Source: Margaritifera margaritifera (lineage: Eukaryota > Mollusca > Bivalvia > Unionida > Margaritiferidae). Taken from it: DNA of 64,000 nt. Made by a program: the position numbers and the translations under genes. This document shows, one piece after another, positions 11,135 through 22,848 of the stretch; position 1 is the stretch's first letter; each line of letters opens with the position of its first letter. The DNA lies in contig JAQPZY010001581.1 in assembly GCA_029931535.1 (NCBI GenBank), forward strand, positions 62,001 through 126,000, in the 5' to 3' direction. The notes below the pieces were generated by a model. It had not been told where the DNA came from, did no database searches, and worked only from the letters and a program-made list of their open reading frames with translations.

Positions 11135-11323
11135 TGTAGTAGTTATAAAGGCTGATTATGGGACACTAGTATTATTTTACTATTGATTACACGAAACGAA
11201 GCGAATCGGAGCATTGGTGCGAACGTAAGTGAGCACCATTAGCGAAGAGTAACGAAGTGTATTGTAATCAATAGTAAAATAGGACTAGTGTCCCAGAATC
11301 GACCTTTATAACGACTACTACAT
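11135..11323. repeat. Fold-back (long palindromic) element
   Basis: The left arm TGTAGTAGTTATAAAGG...GGGACACTAG...TTTTACTATTGATTACA is mirrored, as reverse complement, by TGTAATCAATAGTAAAA...CTAGTGTCCC...CCTTTATAACGACTACTACA. The arms are about 70 bp, with a spacer of about 50 bp that is itself partly self-complementary. It sits directly after the (AT)n tract. It looks like a MITE or fold-back element. No clear target-site duplication was found. Confidence 0.85.
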
Positions 11324-11597
11324 GACACAAAGAATGACACAAAGAATTGATTATTAAAGTTAACATGGTATGTCTTAATCAACCCTCTAAATCTATTTAA
11401 AATAATTTGAATATATAAGCACATGCCATTTATATATGTAATGATGTCTCGTTTCAGCTTCTTCAACCTAAGTTGTACAAAGCTATTAGCTACTCTTACA
11501 ACATACAAACAAATACATTTCACATGAACAGACTTTTCTCATATCATTTTGGAAAACATATTAATTCCATTATAAGCAATGCATCCATCAAACACAA

Positions 11598-11643
<46 letters not shown>

Positions 11644-12604
11644 ATTGAGATGTAGTTAATAAATGATCATTATAGTGATGAACGCTGTCAAGAGAGCGTA
11701 CGGACATTACATTTTTCTGTTTATTACGTGATCCACATTCATCAACCAAATTGGTATTTCATAGACAAATATGAGCTCGTAATTATGATTTCATGTTGAA
11801 CGCTTTTGAAAACAGCAATTGTAATTTTAAGTTTTCCAATGCTATTTGTTCAGGGTATTCTAAGTTCAAAAAGATGCTTTTGAAAATTTATCAAATTATG
11901 TGCAAAACATGACCGTTATAGAACCTACCCCTTTGTTTGAACAAGAAGAGCGCAGGACATGTTTTCCATCCTCAAGGATTGTCATCGTTTTGTCTGCAAA
12001 GTAAAGACTAAGCAAGTTTTCTGATGTCGTTGCAATGAACGCACATTTTTTTTTTGTGTGATTAGCTTCCTTTCTTAAAACTGTGAGGTGTTCATTCTTG
12101 AGACATGAAAGTGCATCTTTGTGACCAAGTTTTCATGTTGTTGTGACCATTTGATACTTTTGTATAATTAGTTTTCTTCCTATAACACCGTTGGCCATAA
12201 TGCCAGTCAACTTGGTGTCGACATTAGTTTAAAATGCCATGTTTGATAATCTTAAGATTATATCGTTAATCTGATGGTTAGGTCTATTTTTATCTAGAAT
12301 GATAAACTTGATATGAACATGCATTCTGATGACTAATACACAATATATCTACAATAGGTAACTTGCACCCGTCATTTCATACATTTATCATTTACATTTG
12401 TATCAATTGCTCTGTGACTGATGATGTCATAGTGATGAAACTTTAGATATACTATCATCACGTATCGACAGAGTTCAAACTCGAATTGTAATAAAGATCA
12501 CTGTGACCTACTCGTTATAATCTGGTGACTATATTAATTTATGGATTCACTCGATATTGAGTTGCATAAATGCATGTTTGTAAATATTATTTTAATCCTG
12601 GAAG
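11324..12604. other. No gene seen; (CT)n(CA)n
   Basis: Contains a (CT)n-(CA)n microsatellite at about 11599-11642. The rest is AT-rich and without coding signal. Upstream exons (signal peptide) of the Ig gene could lie here or before the window region, but I cannot identify them. Confidence 0.5.
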
Positions 12605-12919
12605 GTACGACTGAAGGAAGAGTTGAAGTTTGTGAATTTCAAGACGTCAATCTGATCTTTCCTAACACACCTGCCAGTTCTGCTGGTGATATCAAGGCTA
12701 AAACATGGAACAAAGAAAACGGCATTCAACTAGCCTCTTGGATGGCGAGCACCAATTTTTTGGTCAGCCCCTCGTATGAGGACAGACTGGTTGCCATTGG
12801 GGAGAACAGTATTAAGATTCGGAATGCCACAAGATCTGACGCTGGTACCTACACACTGGTCTTAACTAGTGGGTCAACACTGGACTTCATAGAGTTCTTG
12901 GTGCATCTGGAAGTATTAG
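12605..12919 (+). CDS. Ig V-like domain exon of membrane receptor, exon A
   Basis: This exon encodes about 105 residues of an immunoglobulin-like domain. It has the conserved Trp (KTWNKENG), a strand E/F block ENSIKIRNATRSDAGTYTL with the diagnostic D-A-G-x-Y motif, and the closing strand FLVHLEVL. The first Ig cysteine is probably in VEVCEF, and the usual cysteine after D-A-G-x-Y is absent (YTLVL), so this is a non-canonical domain. An acceptor AG (12603-12604) and donor GTAATT (12920) give phase 1 on both sides, typical of shuffled Ig exons. It is followed by exon B at 15343. Likely a cell-surface recognition or adhesion protein; ligand unknown. Confidence 0.75.
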
Positions 12920-15342
12920 GTAATTTATTTACAGTGATTCATATAGTCAATTCGCATGCCTGGAAAGGAAAATAAAAATGTCAGGGAATAATCGAACAAC
13001 TTAAGAATAGAAGTATTTCGCCTGGTTAGCGAAAAACGATCACCGATTGTGAGGTTATTATGGAATATTTACAGGTATACGTTTTTATTAATATTAACTA
13101 AAATGAAAATTAATTATTTTAATATTCAATATTAAGAATAGCACACATATTTGAAAGGAATGAAAATGTAAATGCCTCTCCTGTTTTTGAATTTTGCTAT
13201 GAAAAACACTCCTTTTGAAAGGGTACTGTCTCTTCCTTACTGGTCAAGGAATTGTTAATTAAAATCTATGATTCTTGGAACAGCTACTTAAGAAAAAGGA
13301 ATAGATTCTGGCCTAAAAGAAATGTTACCAGCGCTACCCTTTTTATAACAAACATTACAACAAAACAGTCTTCTCACCAAATTGGAATGCTTGAGTTTTG
13401 CCGCAATATAAATCGTTCAAGTGTACAGTTGTTTGCTTTTTATTGATATATTCCTATCAGATTGTATGTATCTTTTCCCGGCATCAACACAGTATGCAAA
13501 TACTCTTATTTTCTTTAAAGATTTTGTGATTGTGATTGTTCATAGTTAGTGTCGTCCGCCTTGAAAAAGAGATCCGTAGATCTTGAAGGCACTTACCAAA
13601 TTTTCTGTTGCAATCTAGCTTAACATACTTTTTTCGATTATATTTCATGTAAGTACATTAATAACACCTCATGTCTTCACAATGACGTCATAACGTCATG
13701 CAAAGCAATCATCTGGCCTGGTTTCACTAAAATTATCAATATTTCTCATCAGATCCAGATTTTAACCTATCTTGCTAAAGCTATTTCAGGTTCAGTTTCA
13801 ATATCTAACACATTGAAACCTTTTTGTTCTTGAATTTACTCAAATGTAAAGCAAGACGCCTGTAAAGAAAAGTGTTTGACAGTATTTTAATTCCTATTGC
13901 CTGCTGAATGTTCTGTGAAAATATAATTGTTACCAATCCTTTCACCACATATATGTCCTAAAAATGAAATCTATTTTTATTTCATACTCAAATTTCCCGA
14001 AAATTGTCAGTTCTGAATTTCTTGGTTCAGACAACTTTCGTTACGATTTTTACAACTTTTGTTGCTATCTTGAGTTTATAGAAATACCTCTGCGGAATAA
14101 CGGTAACTTCGGCGCCGGTGTCTATTTGGAAGGTGATGACTACATTTTATAATTGACTTTTTGTTGTCCAATGCTGACCATGCTTAGTACTCACAGTTAC
14201 CAGAAATGCAGACTTGTCCTCTGTTTCATGAGATCTAACTGCTAATTTAAGGAGGCAACTTTTGGCAAAATGTTTTCTTCTTGAGACACTCAGCTTCCTT
14301 TGCTGTGTACTGATCTCTTGGATGTTGCGATTGACTCAGGCACTTTTGGGCATGCCAGCAATACTGGCTGTAACGATTATAGAACAGGTCAATGTATCTT
14401 CGATCAACACTCCTGATAAGAAAAAAGAAAACGCGAAACAGAATCGCGTAAAACGAAACTGTTCATAAGCCTCAGAAAAACACATTGAGTCTAAAAGATT
14501 ACCCTCGACAAAAAAATTCCAATCTCCATGAGTAGATGAGCCAACAGAGTGGTGTGTATGTAGAGTTGTAGTCCCAAATGAAATGGGAAAATAAGATATT
14601 CTTTAACCTAACAGAATTGAACGAGTCCGTCAAACGCTAAAATCACCCGTTGCCGTCTGGTGATTGCTAAACCTGAAGAGGCAACATTTTTGACAAAACA
14701 CTGAGTATTGGTGAACTTGGCAGAGAACTTTGTAATATCTTGTCAAAAATGAATCAAAAATACAAAAAGTCAAGCTGAACCGATGATACCAAGCAAATGT
14801 TCAAATCAAGTCTGGCAGAGTGTCGCTATAGACTTGTTTGTGGAGCACTTCAAAAGGTTGTATAGCATAGGCTCATAACTCAACGAATTATTAATCACCT
14901 TTACTTTAAAAATTTACAAAAGCAAAAACCGTTAACTGTCGGTTATTGTGGTTAGAGGATGGTGATGTAAAGCTCAGTTTTCACAACAAAAGGCCATGTA
15001 ATCTACAGTATCCAAATGTTATTTTGGTGTTTAGTCATGTTACAATAAATGTAATATTATTGTTTTGTCAATAATATGAAGGATCTATAACAAAATAAGA
15101 TTGATGGATTCAAATAACATAAAAATATTAAGATAGAGTTGTTTTACCGAATTATTCTTCGAATAAAATTCTCTCAAATTTTGAAATATTGAAGAAAAAA
15201 GAAAGGTTAAAGTAAACATTTCTTAAATAATACAGTAAAAAAAGCAGTAAAATGTCCATGAAATACAATAAATAGAGGTAGAGATAATATTAATTTAAAT
15301 ATTTTTTCCTTTTCACCTTGTTATGTTTATTTATATTCATAG

Positions 15343-15473
15343 TTTCGCCATCAGACCAATGCACCCTAACTATAACTCGTGAAGGAGACTCTTTGATGGC
15401 AGAACTTCCTCTGGAGGGTTGTGGAAGTCCCAGATTGTCCCCGAGATGGATAAATCGCACTCCAAAACTAATC
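15343..15473 (+). CDS. Ig-like domain exon B of the same gene
   Basis: Acceptor TATTCATAG is followed by a phase-1 entry, and the exon ends phase 0 before GTGAGT. It encodes about 43 residues starting SPSDQCTLTITREGDSLMAE and continuing through EGCGSPRLSPRWI. The pattern (Cys in strand B, Gly-Cys before a W-I strand C) suits the first half of a second Ig-like domain. Exon C begins in phase 0 and completes it. Both phases fit exons A and C without adjustment, which is the main reason to join them. Confidence 0.65.
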
Positions 15474-15850
15474 GTGAGTTATTTAACTTTCCTGTGTGCA
15501 TGTTGTCAAGGTAGTACTAAGCCTGACGATAAATAGGATACAGAAAAATTTGGTTATAATTTTACATGCTTTCTTTAAAATTAGAATCCAGACTTGGGAA
15601 TTGTTTGGTTGAATTTGAGTAGAATTCAAATTTCATCCAATTATATTGCAAACTGGTTTCGACCCTATGTCAAATAAGGGTTCCCAGTAAGTGGTTTCCG
15701 GATGATTTTAAGTTTTGTGAGACTCTTGTATACTGCCACAGAATGCAGTACACGCTCTCTTGATCTACAATATGACAGAGTAGGTTAAGATCTGATATTA
15801 GCCATGGTGTTGAAGTAAGATTCCTTTTCATAGAATTATCACATTTCCAG

Positions 15851-15974
15851 GGCAACATCAACGTCCTTAAGCTTGATCCAGGTATGGGGCAAGAAACATA
15901 CATCGTTTGTGCTGTGGGTGAATCAAGACGCTGTTTCCAGGGAAACGCTAAACATCTTTGTGCAAATTCCACGG
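15851..15974 (+). CDS. Ig-like domain exon C of the same gene
   Basis: Acceptor CATTTCCAG, phase 0 in, donor GTAAGG, phase 1 out. It encodes 41 residues including GQETYIVCAVGESRRCFQG; the Y-x-V-C stretch is the strand F cysteine of an Ig fold. The exon ends in a Cys/Asn-Ser-Thr segment (HLCANST) with a potential N-glycosylation site. A minus-strand ORF (15670-15972) across the same place is a shadow. Confidence 0.65.
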
Positions 15975-17468
15975 GTAAGGATGTTGAAGATATAGTTAAA
16001 TTTATCGGAAAAATAAACTATTCCTAGAGCACTTTGTTTTCCAGAACATAATTGCAGCTGAATGTTGAAACATATGAATATTGAATATCGTTCATTATCT
16101 TTAGTAATAGAATGTGCAAGAGAATAAAATTATTCCCTTTATTACAAGTCAAATGAATTATGGTGTCCCTAGTCAGTTGTAACGGGGCTCTGAATCCAGA
16201 ATTTCAACTCAAAAGTCAAACAGTTTTACAGAATAACTGAGTATCAAAGCAGGACATTGCTGCAGATTGTAGGGTAATTGGACGTGACAGTGATGTAGTA
16301 AAGTGCAAGAACATCGTAAATATCTACAGCGTCAGTGGTACTTAGTTGTCCTAGTTTCTTCTGACCTTTCCCACCCTTTGTTAGATATTTCGATACTTAT
16401 GTTGGGGTGGGAGGTCAGGGTGTACCCCTTATCGAAGATATGAAATTCGCTGAAACCATGCTGTAGTGGCATACATCGGGCCTAGCGAAACTAAGTGACA
16501 GTGTATTGAACCATCCCAGTGTGAAATCAATAAGCAGACTTGCTATCTTTTGAGAAAAGAATTAAAACATAATTGTAACTTTAACAGACAAAATGTGAGC
16601 CGATTATCCACTATTTACGACCCGATTCTACTCTGCGATGCATCCTTGCTTAGTAACATGATCACCAAATCTGGAAGCCTACATATTCAAATGCAATCCG
16701 ATTACTGTTGGCCTTTTTCCTACATAGGTTATTTGCATCACGTGATTGGTTGACCTCTGACGTTAAGAAAATTGTCGCCCGCGATATTTTGGATCACGTC
16801 AAAAGCAGTGTCTCACATAGCCATGTACGAGGTGCAGTTTGTAAAAATATGTTTTGCTCGGGTGTCAGCTTATTAAAGAGACAAAATATGTTTAATCATT
16901 ATGAATGAGAACCTGTTATCTAGCTATCGATTTCAGGCAGGTAGGGTTCAATGTAAGGTTGATAAATTTTGTTATACCCTATGTGAAATGACAACCTATG
17001 CCGCTACCACATTGTTTCGACAGTTTTTGTATGTTTTAGACAGAGAATGTGATCTGACCTCAGATCCCATCATAATTGTCCCAATGTTCTCACACGGGGT
17101 GGAAAAGGTCGATGGAAACTCGGACTAAGCTACTTGCTTAATTTATAATGCTAGTCTCTTTTCTTGACCCTTAAAAATAATATTAGCATCAGCAAGCACA
17201 GGTGGCAGGACACAGAATCCTAGATTCTGCATTTGGACGTTGCAGAACCAATTGCAAAATGAACGATGAATGTTGTTATTGTGTTCAGTCCAGGCTGAAG
17301 GCTCAATTGTTAATTGTGAATATGCTTTTATTCCTATAAGAATATAAATCGGTTGATATTTGGTGACAGCAAGTAATGAAGTTTACTCCTAATGGTAATC
17401 AGTCGATTTAGATCAATGTGTGCATGGATTATTTGCAATAAAAATACGACTTATATCTTTATTTTCAG

Positions 17469-17575
17469 AACTTGGGCCGAAAAATGGAAGCGAACCTGAG
17501 TCAGTAACAGCGATACTAATGGCAGTTCTTATCGTCCCCAGTGTGATAGCAATGAGATTTATTTTGGTTTATTAA
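17469..17575 (+). CDS. Transmembrane exon D of the Ig gene, ends at TAA
   Basis: Acceptor TATTTTCAG, phase 1. It encodes a short stalk (ELGPKNGSEPES) and a hydrophobic helix of about 21 residues (VTAILMAVLIVPSVIAMRF), then reaches TAA at 17573. Directly after this stop the same frame gives a basic juxtamembrane stretch, LRRKWNQWKSA. A good donor (CTG/GTAAGA at 17609) follows. The natural exon therefore probably ran on to 17609, and the TAA is either a recent nonsense change or a very short-tailed form. The gene product is a type I membrane protein. Confidence 0.65.
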
Positions 17576-17609
17576 TTGAGAAGGAAATGGAATCAGTGGA
17601 AATCAGCTG

Positions 17610-18490
17610 GTAAGAACACCTGTAGTTTTTTTAAAGATTGAATTAAACTAAAAACAAAACGTTGTCTGTGTCAAATAATATAGTGCAGTGTATACTAGTT
17701 TTAACGGCTATTAGTGCTTTCTGAAGCAGAAACTGTCCAATCCTACAAACCCAGTTTAGAATATACGGTGGATTGCTGTAGAAAGATTCATTGATACCCA
17801 GTAACTTATCTGAGTTTTCTGTCCTTCCAACATCTGCCAGGAGTCCATTATAACTGTAAAATTGTATCGCCTATTTATCAAATAGTTTAAGAAATATTAA
17901 CAGATTATAATGTACATTGTAATTTTTTGTTCACCATTTTTCGTTTATATCAACTCTGCAATCTTATAAGTTGTTTAAATGCTAAATTATCAATCTCTGT
18001 GTAAATCTTAATAATCACTAGAGTCTGAAAGTCTCAGATACTTAAGAATCTATTTCAGGATGAAAAACAACAACTTGAGGAGAAGGGAGCACATCACTTG
18101 CACCAAAATATTCAAGTATACAGCCATTTCTGTCCAATAGAAATTGAAGCGTCTCCCAAAATAAAACAGTGTGATTTTTTTAAATTTATGTTTTTAATTA
18201 GGTGTATCTTGTTTAGCATTGGGATTTTAGACGATTGGAAATGAACGCTACTTTTATGTCTAAAATGTCAACTGATTTTTTTCTTATCCATTTGGCGAAA
18301 ATATTGTGTAGATAGGATTTATATTTGACAGATTTGATTGTTACATACTATTCTCTTAGATTTGATTGTTACATACCATTCTCTTACATTCAGTAGTAGG
18401 ACATCGAAGTTCTTTCTGTACCATTGGGTAGGGGGGTGTCATCCATGAGGAGTATGGCATTCCTTGGCCTTGGAAAAAGCTTTTCACACA
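17610..18490. other. No confirmed gene; possible further exon
   Basis: A splice-acceptor-like CTATTTCAG at 18050-18058 precedes a frame opening DEKQQLEEKGAHHLHQ. It could be a cytoplasmic-tail exon of the Ig gene. Its phase does not match the donor at 17609 without creating a stop, so I do not claim it. Confidence 0.35.
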
Positions 18491-18497
18491 CACACAA

Positions 18498-18511
18498 ACA
18501 AACACACACAC

Positions 18512-18564
<53 letters not shown>
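18498..18564. repeat. (CA)n-(TA)n microsatellite
   Basis: CACACA-rich run passing into a pure (TA)n run, directly beside the fold-back element that follows. Confidence 0.95.
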
Positions 18565-18568
<4 letters not shown>

Positions 18569-18620
18569 AAAAAGTGAATATGTCCATGTGCCGGTTCATA
18601 TATAGAAATAAATTTGTAAA

Positions 18621-18868
18621 TTCAACAGGATATCACTTATGTTCATCCTTTATTCCTTCAAGCACTTTCACATCATCATTATCATGGATGCTCTTCTGGT
18701 AGATACATTATACTTTAAAAATACTTTTGTAAATATTTGTATTCAAAGGTAAATATTTTACAAAATAACTTTGAAAGTATAATGTATCTACCTGAAAAGC
18801 ATCCATGATGATGATAATGTGAAAGCGCTTGAATGAATAAAGGATGAACATAACTGATATCCTGTTGA

Positions 18869-18912
<44 letters not shown>
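18621..18912. repeat. Fold-back element with 120-bp arms, then (TG)n
   Basis: Left arm from TTCAACAGGATATC (18621) and right arm ending GATATCCTGTTGAA (18869) are reverse complements over about 120 bp with few mismatches. They include the shared blocks GTTCATCCTTTATTC and TGGTAGATACATTATACTTT. The loop is only about 20 bp, centred near 18747. A (TG)n run follows at 18871-18912. Such near-perfect hairpins are typical of fold-back transposons or young MITEs. No clear target duplication was found because both flanks are microsatellite. Confidence 0.9.
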
Positions 18913-18916
<4 letters not shown>

Positions 18917-21639
18917 TATTTAGTATCTACATTCTGTACCATAATTATTTCAGTGTTACCATATCCGCTAAATATTTTAAATAAATATATAGTGATATAG
19001 TGTTGTTTCTTTTTTTTTTTCTTTCTCTTTTGATAGTTTATTTGTTTGTTTGTTTGCTTCGTTATTTGTTTTCAAAAAGAGATTTTAACATAAAGGGGAA
19101 AGTGTTTTATGAAATTTCATTTGACACGTTAGAAGTTTGAAAGTTACAAGTTAATTTATAAGGTGCAGAAAGGAACACCTTAACTACGACTCGTAATGAA
19201 TCGTTCTGTGACATGCTCAAATAAGCTTCCCTTGATTTCATTGGAGTCCTGTGATAACTATTGGGTAAAATGATTTTGCAGGTGATAGTATTTAACAATC
19301 TAAGTTAACAGCAGACCCAATACAAGCCTACTGCTCGTATTAATTCTGAAACAAAAACACAACTGTCAATTGTAGGATAATCTGGCCAGATCTCAAGGAA
19401 ACACAGATCCTGAGCGACGAACTGGCCCCGCACTAAGGTAACCGAGCATGCCAGCGTCTCTATGGTACCAAAGATGACCAGTGCGCCTTGGCATGATTAC
19501 CCATGCTAGCCGAACCACGTGCCTCCTTGGTTACCCTCGTAGGTAGGCAAACTCCCCTCTGGTACCAGATGTACTCCTTCCCTCCTAATGTAAACCTGAC
19601 CGGGTTGTATGCAGGCATGAGCCAGTTGAGTTCCATGATCCATAGTCACCTCTCTGGATTAAACTATTCCAGTGATTTTACACCATTCACTGTCCGGGTC
19701 CCCCAAAGCACGACAAATTGATTATTAACTTAAGGTGGCAACGGATATTTTTTTTCACCACAAAAATTATACCTCTTACACTTATGTATTATACAAAATC
19801 ACAATAAATACAAAATGTTAACGGGGTCTCAAAACTATGTATTTCTGGGTATCTAGCATACATATAACTATGACAGGATACTTAAAAAAAGCAGATAGCC
19901 TCTATTTAGATGGTTTCTGAAAAATATATGTCCGCCGCCCTCAGATTAATTCGTGGACTTTTCGTAGCCGAATCTTATCTTTGGAGCTCTGTCACACACT
20001 TATTTCCAAACAAGTCATTAATACTTATCCTAGTCCGATAAACAACCCCCTATTGCAATCCATCTTGTATTCAATGTATTCTACTTGCCTTCAACACACA
20101 GTGTCTAAAGAAACATGTGCCTAGAATGCAGAGCTAGCAAAACATGAGTATTTCAGTACATGGGTACTGCATTGAGACAACAGCAGTTATACATGCCTTA
20201 TATCAATTTCAAGAAAAACTCACTGCACAAACTCCTAGCACACAAATATAGCCCAATTTTAATTTATCAAACAGTTACAGCCATGAATCCTACACTTTAC
20301 CCTTAAATTAATAAATTCAACAGGGGTCAAAATACGAAACTATCCCCTGCTACCTAAGTAAAAACATGAAATTTTGAATTAAACCAATGCATGTTAACCC
20401 AGCTAACAGTTCTGAATGTAAAGTCCAACGACTAATGAATATGGAGCAATGTCAACATTTAACTTAAAGTCTAAATGCTTCAGGCTGTATCCCATTGTTA
20501 TAAATAGAGCAGGTCTTATGACCATTTTCTTTTAACGCGCAAAATATCTGGGAATGCTTCTAAATTTTGATACACCATTAGCTACCGAAATCATCTAATG
20601 TGAAATTATCCTTCATCCCAGCCTGCAGCATCTCATTGTGCAGCTTAAAGCTTCAATCTCCTCAACTGTGTTTGACAGGTGGATGAAATTAGTAAATAGA
20701 AATAAACAGCAAACAAGGTTTCACAGAAACAAAGAAAATGTAACTTGTACTATTGTGGGGTGGCTGAGAAATCTGTACAAGAGAGAGAGAGAGAGAGGGA
20801 GGGAGTAAAATAGCACTTAGACTGAGCTTCAGCCATTAAATAAATTAAAATTGAAACTTCTTTGACTTGCGGTGGAAATTGATCGGCATCTCTATTGAAA
20901 ATAAAAGGGATGATTTCCATATATGCCTGTACCGTTTTAAGTACATTACGATGTAAAGATTTTTATGAACTTTAAAGTCATCGCTAAAGTGAATAAAGCT
21001 ACCAAATGTATTTTCTCAATCAGGTATTTATATATCATTAAACTCTTTATATTGCATTACAGTGCAGGTGTGTTGGGTGGGGTGGCGGTCGAATATGACC
21101 TAAGTCTTCACAAAATTGAAAAGGAGTGATACCAGATTGTATCCTATGTACACTTACAAATGAAGAGCTGAATTAGCAGAGTCTTGCAACATGTTTGTAA
21201 AGCTTTGACAACTGAGAGAGTTATTAAACCTAATATTTCCGCTTTTAAGAAATTATACCTATGCAAATATTTTAATTTGCAGTCCTGATTTATGACCGCA
21301 TCACATTTGTTTGTTCGTGGTAGTTCTGATGCATCTATCTGATAACAGTATGTTAACCTTGCATAATTTGTAATAACGTCTGTTATATTTGTATTTTTAT
21401 GCAGTAGATGTTAATCTTGTAGATTTGCACTAATTAGGTGTATATTTGTTTTAATTGCAAAGTCTGAATGTAAACTAGCTGCTAGCTAATTATGTCACCC
21501 TCGATAAATAAAGGATATCATTATTATTACTATTATTAATTATTATTGTAAAATGGTAAATTTCCACTGAAAATCCTATTACATTTACTTTGATCTCTAC
21601 TAATTGTGTGTGTGTGTGTGTGTGTGTGATTAACTTTTA
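18913..21639. other. No gene seen
   Basis: A more GC-rich patch at about 19360-19735 contains a 72-residue ORF (19503-19721, MLAEPRASLVTLVGRQTP...) without a recognisable family; it could be part of an old repeat. GTTT repeats lie at about 19040, a (GA)n tract at about 20780-20800 and (TG)n at about 21605-21630. Nothing else is supported. Confidence 0.5.
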
Positions 21640-21965
21640 CTGCTCTTACTAGATTCAAGAAAGCAAACAATTATGGGACTACCATGCATATGATAGTATT
21701 TAACAGTTTCCCTGAATGCACATGTCTGATTAGTGATGTTTAATAAACCCAAACTTGTTGTCAATTGTAAATTTGCAGCTTTGTAGTACAATATAATATT
21801 CAAACATTTTGAAATAATTATGGTTAAGGTGATAGGTCTGTAATTATTTTCAGCTGCAATATTGCCAATTTTACTTTTTAGCAGGGAAACAGTTGTTACA
21901 TTTGTAAAATCTTCTGGTACAAAATGATAGATAAACATACCATTAAATAAAATCATAATCATTTC
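21640..21965 (-). pseudogene. LINE reverse transcriptase fragment
   Basis: The minus strand encodes VPEDFTNVTTVSLLKSKIG, then NNYRPITL and, further on, YYHMHGSPIIVCFLESSKS. These match the start of a non-LTR retrotransposon RT domain: the P-x-x-F block, the NYRPI(A/S)L fingers motif, and the palm strand that normally carries the catalytic F-x-D-x-x-K-A-F. Here the aspartate position reads FLESSKS, so the catalytic site is lost. The piece is cut at one side by (TA)n and the Polinton end, and at the other by unrelated sequence. CR1/RTE-like by appearance. Confidence 0.75.
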
Positions 21966-21986
21966 GTCCTTTTGGACACACACACA

Positions 21987-21990
<4 letters not shown>

Positions 21991-22068
<78 letters not shown>
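21991..22068. repeat. (TA)n microsatellite at left Polinton border
   Basis: A pure (TA)n run ends where the terminal inverted repeat AGTAGTAATG begins. A shorter (TA)n run at 33211-33242 lies just outside the other end, so the element most probably integrated into a TA repeat. Confidence 0.93.
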
Positions 22069-22070
<2 letters not shown>

Positions 22071-22300
22071 TAGTAATGTGGGGATAAATAGTCTCACGGG
22101 GACCTCTACAGCCTCAAAGGGGAAATGAACATGGATGGGGCAAAATAGCCTCAAGTTGAGCCTCAAGGAGAAATGAACATGGATGGGGCACTATGGCCTC
22201 AAAAGTGTTTATAGCCTCAAAAAGGGGACTATGGCCTCAAAAGTCCTTATAGGGTCAAAAGTGTTTATAGGGTAGAAGTATTTTATAGGGACAGAATAGA
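22069..22300 (+). repeat. Polinton left terminal inverted repeat
   Basis: Begins AGTAGTAATGTGGGGATAAA and continues with blocks such as GGGGAAATGAACATGGATGG and CCTCAAGTTGAGCCTCAAGG. Reverse-complement copies lie at the right end (33207 going left). About the first 150 bp match closely; further in, homology continues but is interrupted on the right by extra sequence and tandem units. The terminal AGT is typical of Polinton ends. Confidence 0.92.
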
Positions 22301-22404
22301 CACATAGACAAACATAGAGACATAGAAACACTATTGGCAAGTTTTGATTGTTTTTTTTATAAGAGATGGGGTGAAAAGGACTGTAGGAGTTTTTGTTAAC
22401 CAAG

Positions 22405-22662
22405 TTACCACATATCACACCTCTTCACGGGTCTTCTTCTCCTTAAACTTCTACGCACTTCTGGTCCGTAGATGAGAACCCGCTTCATGCACCCTTGTCT
22501 CTCCACATAAATCCTTCTCTTCCAAAGAGCTGTAGCTGTAATCTTCGTAATAGCCCATGATGCTGACGTACATGGGGTTAGTCCGGGTTGAAGAGCATGC
22601 CCGATACGATACTTGAAGATTCTAAGGAAGTATACATCTTGTCTTGAGAACAGGTGAAACTA
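22405..22662 (-). CDS. Possible leftward small basic ORF
   Basis: A minus-strand frame open from about 22662 to TAA at 22405. It has no ATG near its start but ends in a strongly basic segment, KRVLIYGPEVRRSLRRRRPV. It lies downstream of a TATATATA box (22680-22687) that could fire leftward. The length and basic tail are like small virion or DNA-binding proteins of such elements, but nothing specific is recognised. It may be noncoding subterminal DNA. Confidence 0.22.
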
Positions 22663-22762
22663 TGTCACAAAATCGCTGGTATATATAGCCTAAGATCGGA
22701 TCGAAACGGATCGAAATGGTCTACCAATCCAAATGCGCTTTGCAAAATGTAGGTTCTCTCTT

Positions 22763-22806
22763 CCAATCAGAAGAGAGCGGGTATGTGACGTCACATTCAA
22801 TATATA
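22763..22806 (+). promoter_or_regulatory. CCAAT-CRE-TATA promoter
   Basis: CCAAT (22763-22767), a perfect palindromic CRE TGACGTCA (22786-22793) and TATATA (22801-22806) stand in order, with about 43 bases from the TATA box to the ATG at 22849. This layout and spacing are those of a classic RNA polymerase II promoter. A CREB/ATF-type factor would be the expected ligand of the CRE (inference). Confidence 0.65.
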
Positions 22807-22848
22807 GGCGTCACAGCGTTCATATATTTTACCTTTTGCGACATAAGT

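Larger units (their letters stand above)
12920..17468. other. Introns of the Ig-domain gene
   Basis: Apart from exons B and C, this is AT-rich intron sequence. Short ORFs here (such as 13252-13446, 14262-14468, 16901-17128) have no recognisable features and lack splice or family support. I list none of them as genes. Confidence 0.5.

Noticed and set aside
21966..22166. N-terminal part of the 178-residue ORF through (TA)n
   Set aside because: It translates a TA microsatellite and the Polinton terminal repeat; only the LINE RT portion (21640-21965) is meaningful.
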